Below, one piece after another: positions 55,177 to 64,000 of a DNA stretch of 64,000 nt. Below the pieces are notes generated by a model. That model was given only the letters and a program-made list of their open reading frames with translations. It was not told the origin of the DNA and made no database searches. Both the position numbers and the translations under genes were made by a program. Origin of the DNA: Dicaeum eximium. Its lineage: Eukaryota; Chordata; Aves; Passeriformes; Dicaeidae. The stretch's first letter is position 1, and every line of letters starts with the position of its first letter. The stretch spans positions 1,895,213 to 1,959,212 of the forward strand of contig VWZP01006003.1 in NCBI GenBank assembly GCA_013396995.1, read 5' to 3'.

Positions 55177-56992
55177 CAGGCCCTCAGCGTTCGCGCCGGA
55201 TGGGTCCCGGCGGGGGCAGCGGCACCCGGCCGGGGGACACTGGAGCCCGGGGTCACGGTGACCAGGCCGTCCTCCTCACCCTTCCTTCGCGGGTCCCTGT
55301 GGAGGTTTTCTCTGAGGACATCTGCCTCCCACAGGCAACGCTGATCTCAGAACGGTGCTCCCACCCGTGGCACGAACGGATTAGTCCTCTAGGCAATGGC
55401 AAGTTCCCGAGTTTGGTTTTCCTGGGTTTAGTTTCCCCTAGTTTAGTGTTCTTGGAGCCTGGAAACCTGAGATGGGACAGGTTTGTGTGGAAAGGAATGA
55501 CAGACTTTTGCTGGTGGAGCTTGTGAAACTGCAATGAGCACCAGGTGCTGAGGGGATTTGCTGGTGGGAGGCTCTGTGGAGGTGCAGACTGAACCTGCAG
55601 GAGCAGCGCCCACTGAACCCAGGCCCTCTCTTCCAGCGTGGTGTGGAAACCTCATCTCATTGCCAGCCTGTCCTCCCTTCTCCCGGCCTATTTTCCACAG
55701 GGACCATGAGATGGATTGGCTCCTTTTAATAGGCTGCATGTGCAACCATGGGCTGCCCTCTTGGTAGGTGTGCACCACCCACATCAAAATCTCAAGTTTT
55801 TGCATGCCTCCCTCCCTGCCTCTGGAGAACACAGAGAAGTTGGGAGCTCAGCTGGTTGGCACAATTTTCATAGGCAGTCTCAAAGCCTCAGATTCCCCTC
55901 CTACCACTGTGCTTCCTGGCGCTCATGCATGAGCTAAGGGTAGTAAAGAATTGAGAAATCCAGGGAAAGCCCATTTTGGAAGAGACCCACGTAATGGAAG
56001 ACAAAGCCAGCCAGCTGCCCTGCCACTTGGATATGCAACTGGCTGGTAAAAATTACTTCTAGAAATGAGAGAACTGAGTTCAATACAGAAGTTCTAGCAA
56101 CAGATATCTTAGGTAATTTTAACCCTAAACAGAATTATACTTTCATTTTCCAGTAATATCTATGAGAGGTTTGTCCCAGTGGGAAGATATTTTAACCATC
56201 ATAGAAAACAGTAATTGTCCACTGCTATCTTTAACATCTGGCTGATGTAAAAGTCTGCTTGGCTGAATGTTGACAAAGTGTGAGTTCGCTGAAAGGCTTG
56301 TGACTTGCTTTGTTTCAAAACAGACTGACGTCCAGTGAATTTGGCATGTGGTTTATTGATCTGGTTATGTATGACCCAGGAAATCTCCCAAGCCTGTGTT
56401 CTTATATGACCCAATTGCTGTAAAGCTGTGGATGAGCTAGGTAGGTCAGATAAGCAAGAAAACCAAAGGTTTTGCTGATTAGTCTTTAAAAAGTGTCTTA
56501 TTTCTGACATGACTTTAAGCAAAGTATTAGACTTCATGATGCCTGGCTTGAAATATGAATCAAGTATATTCTGTCTTGCTCATTGAAAAGGTTGATGGAC
56601 TAAATTTGAAATTAATTTATTTGAAATTTCCAGACATGACATTTTTTTCACAGCACTTTCAAGACCCCATGCTTAAAAGGAATTTTTGGTGAAATTTGGA
56701 ATCCGGTGATTTCAGCATATGGTGATTGTTTATGATTTGGAATATGGTGAAAGGCATTTTCATTGCATCCAAGATCAGCCTTGCAGTCTGTGGAATTTGC
56801 ACCATATTTTTGCCAGCTGGGGAGATGCTGATCTCCCTTTAGACAAGAGGTGTGTGGTCATTGGGTATTTCCTACCTTCTGAATGCAAAACCTACCAATT
56901 AGCCTGAGAATTCAACCCATTACTTACTGGATAATGGGCATGAGATTAAAGAACCTTTTTAAAAATTGATTGTTTTGTGGTGGTGCTGATCA

Positions 56993-57117
56993 TGGTTTTT
57001 TGGTTTTGTTTGGTTGGTTTTATGGGGGTTTTTTTGGTGGTTTGATTTTTGTTTTGTTTTGTTTTTCATTTGGTTTTGTTTTGTTTTTTGGTGGTTTTTT
57101 TTTCCTTTTTTTTTTCA
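56993..57117. repeat. G/T-rich low-complexity tract
   Basis: About 125 bp composed almost only of T and G on this strand (GGTTTTGTTTGGTTGG, TTTTGTTTTGTTTTG), with no fixed repeat unit. Confidence 0.9.
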
Positions 57118-57190
57118 AATGAGAAATTCACCTAAAAATAAAAAAGTCCCTGAGATTCTGTCCCAGGTCTTTGGTGCTTAGAAAGGATGT

Positions 57191-57205
57191 CCATCCATCC
57201 ATCCC
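57191..57205. repeat. (CCAT)n short tandem repeat
   Basis: CCATCCATCCATCCC, about three and a half units. Confidence 0.9.
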
Positions 57206-60200
57206 TGAAAACCAGGCTCTGCTTTTCCCTTTTTGTGTCAGTGGTGCCTGGGGAGAAAACTCAGCTTTCCTTGTCCATGGATGGAGATGCTCACATAGGG
57301 CAGGGGAGAGACTTCAGATTGCAGGGACAGACCCATGTATTAGGATGCATCTACTGTCATGGAAAGCATCCCAAATCCTGGGATGTTTGAACACACGCTT
57401 GAGAGGTCTTTTTGCTTTTGTCTTTAGTGGTAACTACAAGGCAGTTTTCCATGGCTATTGCAGAATGATGTATTGTGACTTGTACTGCACATTTTGATGA
57501 CAAGAAAAGTGGATGTGTTGGATGCCGTGGTACATAAATGGAGAGAACAGAATAAGATGAACATGTTAACTCATGGGATACATAATCCTGTGAAGCAAAG
57601 ATTCCCAAATAACGTGTTAAGTGTGTCCTACAGGCGGGTGCAAATGAACATACCCCCCAGAGCGGGTGTCAGGCTGAGCCCCTCTGAGCTAATGAGGTTA
57701 GCAGCCTGCAGAAGGGGGATCTGCATGGCACAGATAAGGGAAGCCTGCCTAGGGGAGCACAATGGCTGGTGAAGTTGTTACTTCCAAGAAGTTACCAGTG
57801 GTTTTGTTACCCCTGTCTTCATCTGACCTCTCCAGAGCTGCAACACCTTGGGCAGCAGCAACAGGTGCCTCTCTGTGTCTCCATCTGACCTTGTCCTTTG
57901 TGTCCTTGTGCCCTGTGCATCGGAGGCGTTTGCTGTCACATGTCCCACAACACCAGGCTCAGCTGCCCTGAGGGAGCAGGGAGGGAAAGCAGGAGCAAAC
58001 AGGCACATACCCATGTGTCCTCTGCTTGCCTTTGTTCTGTGATCCTCTTGGTCTCTGATCCAGAGCGAGCATTGCTGTGCAACTCAGAGAGGCTGTCAGA
58101 CTACAGGTGTCTCCCCAGCATTGCCAGTCCTCCCTCCTGACCACCTTCATTGCTGACTCTGGACTCCTAAGCCATCTGCCCTTGCCACATCCTCTCCCAT
58201 ACCAGGGATGCTGTAAAACGGGATGTCTCACCCTGCCTGTACTTTCACGCCAAGTACTTTTACTGCCAAGATAAAGGCTCTTGGCAGCCTCCTCTTCTGT
58301 AGGAGCCTGGCATGGGAGTGGTGCTGTGGCTGCTGGAGCTCATCAGGGTTCTGTGGAACCTCATTAGTTCTTGTTGCTTTGGTTATGTTCACTTGTGATT
58401 AGTTACAGTGAAACTGTTGTCAGAAGTCACAGGCTTACTCAAGCAGAAATTAGCCATAAACATGAAACTTAAATTATACCAATGCCTAGGGGAAAATCCC
58501 CTGCAAACAGTGTTCAGTCAGCAAGGCGTGTTCTCAGCTGAAGATGCAGCAGCATTGTGCCCACGGGGCAATCAGCATTTCTCCTATTTTATTAGCAGAA
58601 GTGTTAAAAGACGGGATTAGCCTGGACAAACGAGGGCAGGGGTGGTCTCTCCTGCAGGTGGCTCAGCGAGGGGGGCAGCCAGGGCTGCAGGCTCCACTGT
58701 GTCCAACAACTGTCCTAGCAACTGCCTCTGCAGCCTTTAATGTTTGTAAAGCTCAGTTTGGATTCACCCAGAGGGTGTCATGCTGATAGACCTCTCCCAA
58801 AATCTGGGCTAGGGGGAGATTTGACTGATTTTGGCTTAAAGCCTTGTGTCTTACTGGCTCAGTGGCCCAGGACTCGCTGCTGCCAGGGAGCATGGCTCTG
58901 GCGTGGGCTGAGCTTGGCAGCCTGCTCCTCTGAGCTGGCTCTTCAGCAGGCATGTCAGAGCTGGCTGAAAGGGAGCAAAGGGTGGAGACACCCAAATGAT
59001 GGAAAAAACCAGCACGTGTTCTGAGAAAAGAAATGGCAAAAGGAGAGGCAAGAGGGCACTGCCAGCTGGCAGGTGGTGAGCAGGGCGGGGAGCAGGACAC
59101 CTTTGAGGAGGTGGTGGACAGATCTGAGGTTGGGGTCAGCCATCCTTCAGGGCAAAGGCTGAGTCCTGGTCTCCAGCTGCCCTGAGCCTGGCAGGTTAAG
59201 GGAATCTGGTCCTATCAAAGAGAGTTTTCCTCCTCTGCTCATGAGATGGGACGGAAGCCCGTGCAGCTGGCTCTGAGCTGGCAACTGCAGAGGGAGTGGG
59301 TACATGTGTGTGGCTGGACAGCAGTGCTTTCCCAGTTCTCCTGTGCACCTTGGGTGCAGTGATGGGGCTTCCTCAGGACGCACTGTGGGAGAGCTGGGGA
59401 GATCCGAGTGCTGCTGGTGTGTGAGCTGCTCACAACAGGGGGTCCCAGGGCTGGGAGGGGTTCGTGCTGCCTGGGGAGGGGGGTGCTTTGGACATTTCCA
59501 GGATTTATTGCAAGCAGTGCTTCTCCTTTGAGGATGAGTGTTTGAGAGCAACCTCACCCATACTTATGGAGGAGGAGCCCATGTCGTGGGGTGACCTACA
59601 GTCAGATTGTCACATCCTTTAGCAGCCCTGTCCTACCTACACAGCTGCTCAGAGTGCCTGCTCAGGGCTCACTCTGCCAGTGAAGGTGGCAACTGGTGGT
59701 CAGGGAGTGCATCACCCCTTTCCTTGCTCTCTCCTGGCATGGAACTGGGCACAGTCTGTACCACACCAGCCGAGCTGCTCTCAATGTGATTTTTGCTTTT
59801 CAGTCTGGGTCATCACACCAGTGAAATCCCTCACATGGAAGCTGGTGTGATGAGGTAAATGTGCCCCCACCCGTAGCAGGAATTAAAAACCCTGTGAATT
59901 ATTGCCTGCTGGGAAACTCTGAAGTCTGACTGTAGCTTCTGATACCTCCAGGCTGGCAAACAGAAATAGCCTTTTTTTCCCCCCCTAGAGAATGATTTTC
60001 ACACATTGCTGGATAAAGTTTTCATTTAGGTTGCCTTTCTTCTTGTTTAACCTTAATGTCACAGGTCATTTCCTATCTACAGCTTTGAAAAACCCCTGCG
60101 ATGTTTCTGTGAAACACTTCAGTATGGATAAATCAAGTTTTTAGGTCAGCTCTGCTTACCTAGGCTTATCTTAATCCCCATTTCATATCTGGATAACCTC

Positions 60201-61833
60201 TATTGCACCTTTTCCTCATTTGTGGTGGGTCATGCCAGTCTTCTGTGACAGGACAGGCAGCGGCACTGAGTAAGGTCAGAGGCAATGCAGAGCCAGGGCA
60301 TGCTCTTCACCTTGCAGTCTTTCAGGACTTTGGAGACAGCTCCTAAAAGGAAGAAGATATATCCTGTCCTGTCTGATATTGGTGCCAGATCTCACAAGGG
60401 AAGAATCAGACTATATTTCTTTGGGTATGGGACCAATCCACTCAACCAGCCCGTGGGGTAGGTGAAAGCCAAGAGCTTTGAAAATGGCATGCTTGGAAAG
60501 TTTAATCCCAGAAAAAAGCCCCAAGTAAATGGAGATGTTTTCCCTTACTGCTTCCAGAACTGACCTCAGTGGTTTATCATGAGGATCCCACTCAGTCCAG
60601 GGTTGATTCCCCTTACACATCTCTCCAGCATCATTTGTCCCCAGGGCAATCCAGCATACTCTAATGGGATTTGATTCACTGGCTTCAAGCACCCGTGGAG
60701 GATTTTCTAGAGACACCATTACAAATTACCTCTATAGAGTGTGCAGGCAGGTAAACCTACTTCTTCACTGTGGCATTGAGGACTTCTGTCAGCTCCTGTT
60801 TTTCACTGAGGGGCTGAGAAATGCTCCTCTGGTAAGTCCAGACATAGCTGAGCATGTGTTGGATATGTCCCAGGTTCCCTCCACATGCCACTCTGGTTTG
60901 ACCACATGAGTGCATGAAAAGTCGATAGGAATGTGGCAGGCACATTAGCAGACAAAGCAAAAGACAAAGGAGTGATAGCATTAAAGACAACCATTAAAAA
61001 AAGAGAAAAGCTGAGCTGAAGTATCTTGAGAAAAATGGTGTAACTGGAATGCCTGCTACTGAGAAGCTCTGGAAAAGTGCATCAAGGCTGAGATGGATAC
61101 AAAGAAAGCTGCCAGGGCAAAGCCACAGAGGGATTGCCCACTTCTAGTGAGCGCCCAGACACTATAAAGACTCCAGCAGTGCCTCTTGCTGGCAGAGCTC
61201 TGTCCCATGAGCTGTGTTTGTATTCTCAGTCTATGGACACAGGCATGGAGGGGGCTTTGTGACCCCAGAGCAAATTTTCCTTTTTCACCTATGCTCTGCT
61301 TTTTGCTCCACCTACCTGATGGTGTTGGTGAGACTTGAGCTTGGCCACAGAAGGTTTAATGTAATGCTCTGTGGAGATTCATTCTGCATATCTGTGGGAT
61401 GACATTGAGGAATTCCCCTATCCCACTAAAGTAGTGGAGCCTAGAACAGTGGGAATATGTGGCAGCCAGCCTGGGCCATGCTGTGGGGTCTGCCAAGGGA
61501 GAGTTCCTGCCCTGCAGAGATCAAGAGGACATGGAGTTACTCCCTGACTGCTGTAGTTGATGTTTACAAACTCCAGGCCTTTACCCTGCCTGCCTGTGGC
61601 TGCTTTCTCATCTTGCTTTCTTGTCAGGGCCACAGTTCAAGGTCTGGAGAGGTGCATGTTGTAAGGGAATAGGGGAGAAAGTTCTTCTGCCCTGATGCAC
61701 CTCCCTTCCCTACGTCCCACCACCCACACATGAGCTGGGTGATAATTTGGTGGGGGGAGCTGGTGGAAGGGGTGGGACAGGAGGAGGAGAGAGGGTAGTC
61801 TCTGCCTTAACTCTTACTGTATCTCTTTGGCAG

Positions 61834-61935
61834 TCACTGAGTCACTGCAGATTGGATTCCCCGCCTGGACTCCAGTGGGACGGGAAAGGATAGGACAGGA
61901 GGGGCTTGCCTGGGGGAGACCTGCGCTGGGTTCAG
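61834..61935 (+). other. Candidate 5' non-coding exon (possibly SLC6A12)
   Basis: A 102 bp segment between the acceptor TCTCTTTGGCAG (AG 61832-61833) and a strong donor TTCAG|GTGAGT (GT at 61936). An AP-1 site TGAGTCA is at 61838-61844. It lies on the strand and at the place expected for the leader of SLC6A12. No homology supports it, so this is a weak, position-based guess. Confidence 0.2.
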
Positions 61936-64000
61936 GTGAGTTGGGTGTTTGCTTGTCGAGCAGATCTGGCTGGATGTGCGTGTCACCCTGGGAGTGCCAG
62001 TGACTCCGGTCCTCCTGCAGCCAGCTGCTGCACGCCAGCTACTTGCCACGCTCCGGAGAGTGGGCCAGAAAATCTGCAAGGGCAGAATCTTCCCAAGGTT
62101 AAGTAAAGCAAGAGTGAGATGGCAAATAAGGAGCAAATAACCAATTTGGATCAACCCAGGGAAGAGGTTTGTCTTTCAATGGTTCCTTTGGAAAAAGAAA
62201 GGACAGGCTGAGATGCTGCACAGGGGGTATCAAGAAGCTGAGAGCAAAGAGATGCCTGAAGGATGGGTAATTGATACTGAAGGTTGTGGCAGCAGAGAGA
62301 AAGGGAGAGAGTGACAGATAAGTACTCGGACAGCAGAAATATTGAGAAGAGAGATGACAGGGATGAAGGGCAGAGATAATAGGTACAGGAGCCAAGGCAC
62401 AAGGAGTGGAGTAAGCTGTAGGCATTTCAGCTACAGCCAGCATGAGTCCTCTCCTCTTGTGCTGCCCTTCAGAGGTGCTGACTCCAGTGCATTAACTCGG
62501 GGGCTGCAGTTTTAAAAGATGTGCCTGGGGGTGCACTTCTTGTTCTTCTTGCCCCAGAGTTTTCATAAAATTTGTTCCTGTAGGGGTGAGGCAGGAAGAC
62601 AGCTCAGTTTCTGCATGTGCTAAAACTCTTGGGATCTGTGGGCATTATTTGTGAACAAATGCAGGCAGAACACATGAGGGTTTCATAACACCTGATTTGT
62701 GTCTTCTTAAATCAACAGAGCTTTTAAAGTAATCACTGTTAATCAGGGCTTTCATCTCATGCCAGTGGAAATGCCATTGCCCTAGTTTTTCCTCTCTGAC
62801 AGCTGCTGATTCGTGAGGGTGAACCTTGGACTTGCCCTTTGCAGCTCTGCAACAGCCCAACTTTTCTGGACTCATGGTTGCAGATGTGGTCCTTGCAGAG
62901 GGCAGGCTGAAGAGCTCTGTGCCATATCTCTACCTGACTGTGCTCCTGGGCAGGGCTAGAGGAAAGTTCAGGTGCCCCAGGCTGGAGAGCAGGTACCTGA
63001 CCCCTTGGAGGGTGCAGATTGGATGCAGTCTCACCACATTGCAATGTGGCATTACGGCAGGAACTGCTGGAAAACACTTATGGCACCGCTGGAGTCATGG
63101 TCTCCAAGTGCCTCTGCCTGTGCTGATTTCACCTGATGTGACTAGTCCTGAGCACCAACTGGAGCTGGCTCAGCCTGCCCAGGGTCTGACACGGAGTGTT
63201 GAGCTTGTACAGGGCTGAACAGGGAGCACAGTGTGGGGACAATCACAGCAGGGAGCCCCTGTGGCCCTGCTCTGCTGCTCTGTGCTGGCCACGCACATGT
63301 CTGTGCTGAGGGACCAGGCTCTGCCACACACGCTCTTGGCTCCCCTCATACTCTGCTGGGAAGCATAAGGCAATGTGTTATGCCTCAACCTTGCCCTGCT
63401 TTTGGAAGAGTCTCGCTTGAGTGCTCTTCCCCTGTGCTCCCTGTTTCTCATCACTGACAGCAAGTGCCCTCAGGCTGTGCTTTTGGGAGGTCAGGCAGAG
63501 TGTGCCTACCTGGAGGAGTTTAGATACAAGTGCCTAGAGCAATGCCAAATTGGCTACAAGTGCCAAATTCCCTGTGCTGCTCTCCCACTTCTGAACCACG
63601 GGCTGCAGTGCTGGCTCCTCTGCTCTCCTGCTCTAGCAGCTTTGCTTCCCACTCTTCCCTCAGCCCTCCCCCCCAGGTCGCTGCCCCACTGTGCAGGGAC
63701 CTGTTTGCAGAGTGGGTGCTGGAGCAGCATGGCTTTCACCCTCTGTGCCATTCACCTGCTCTGCTCCAGCCAGAGACAGGAGCCATGCTGGCCACACACT
63801 TTGGCTGCACACAAGGACCTCTGAGCCAGCCGGATGCAGTCCCAGGACTTTGGCCAGACAGCTCCAGCCATCGGGTAGGTGGCTCCAGGGGCTCCACTGG
63901 GGCCCGGCTTGATCTGTGTCTGTACCAGACCTATTGCTGGTCCTCTGTAAGAAAACAGGATCCTGCTGTGGCTGGCTCTTCTGCTGTGTTGCACTGGATA

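Larger units (their letters stand above)
55020..55395. promoter_or_regulatory. CpG-rich island downstream of SLC6A13
   Basis: Dense CpG (GCCGCGGGCAGAGG, GTTCGCGCCGGATGGG, GGCACCCGGCCGGGGG) about 0.7 kb after the SLC6A13 poly(A) signal. It includes a CTCF-like motif (55163) and a 10 bp AATTAA repeat (55116). No coding exon is evident. It could be a promoter for SLC6A12 or a non-coding transcript, or a boundary element; this is inference from composition. Confidence 0.5.
55400..64000. other. Region downstream of SLC6A13 without recognisable coding exons
   Basis: Synteny predicts SLC6A12 next on the + strand, but none of its highly conserved exons (for example the TM1 block GNVWRFPYLCYKNGG) appears. 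Open frames are short and unrelated to known families. Two items worth checking are a candidate leader exon at 61834-61935 and a minus-strand open frame at 60411-60719. Confidence 0.7.

Noticed and set aside
55170..55526. 118-codon open frame over the downstream CpG island
   Set aside because: It begins at a GTG and is explained by GC-rich sequence; low-complexity Gly/Arg-rich start and no homology.

Overview
This is nuclear DNA from a vertebrate, almost certainly a bird. Its genes have small exons with GT-AG introns, it carries CR1 LINE fragments of the avian type, it has one compact ERV solo LTR, and the encoded proteins are close to the mammalian orthologues. A passerine is plausible from the LTR but not proven. 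No bacterial features, operons, CRISPR arrays or tRNA/rRNA genes are seen. All gene assignments come from reading exons and comparing them with remembered family sequences; no search was run.

Layout, all on the + strand. Positions 1-9168 hold the last six coding exons (445 residues) of KDM5A (RBP2/JARID1A), the H3K4 demethylase. They include the LxCxE retinoblastoma-binding motif, the basic Lys-rich segment and the C-terminal PHD3 finger. A 3' UTR of about 2.85 kb runs to an AATAAA at 12010. Positions 12.04-22.5 kb are intergenic, with a 1.1 kb degraded CR1 copy at 12.68-13.78 kb. A CpG-rich block at 22.56-23.06 kb looks like the promoter and non-coding first exon of the next gene. Positions 24424-53955 hold a complete SLC6A13 (GAT2, Na+/Cl- dependent GABA/taurine transporter): 14 coding exons, 606 residues, every splice phase consistent, and a poly(A) signal at 54313. 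Its introns contain a CR1 fragment (28.1 kb), a 323 bp solo LTR with a perfect 6 bp target-site duplication (33.8-34.1 kb), and an intragenic CpG-rich island (41.45-42.0 kb). After the gene, 55.0-55.4 kb is a second CpG-rich island with a CTCF-like motif and a 10 bp AATTAA repeat. From 55.4 to 64.0 kb no coding exon is recognisable.

The order KDM5A > SLC6A13, same strand, matches the human 12p13.33 neighbourhood, where SLC6A12 (BGT1) follows. SLC6A12 coding exons are not in the window. At most a candidate 5' untranslated exon at 61834-61935 might belong to it. The two genes have unrelated jobs (chromatin regulation and plasma-membrane GABA uptake) and appear to be neighbours by ancient synteny only.

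I found no new multi-gene system. The more interesting points are a CR1 copy ending about 20 bp from a KDM5A splice acceptor, the LTR with intact promoter-like signals inside SLC6A13, the two unexplained CpG islands, and two minus-strand open frames with protein-like composition that I cannot identify.
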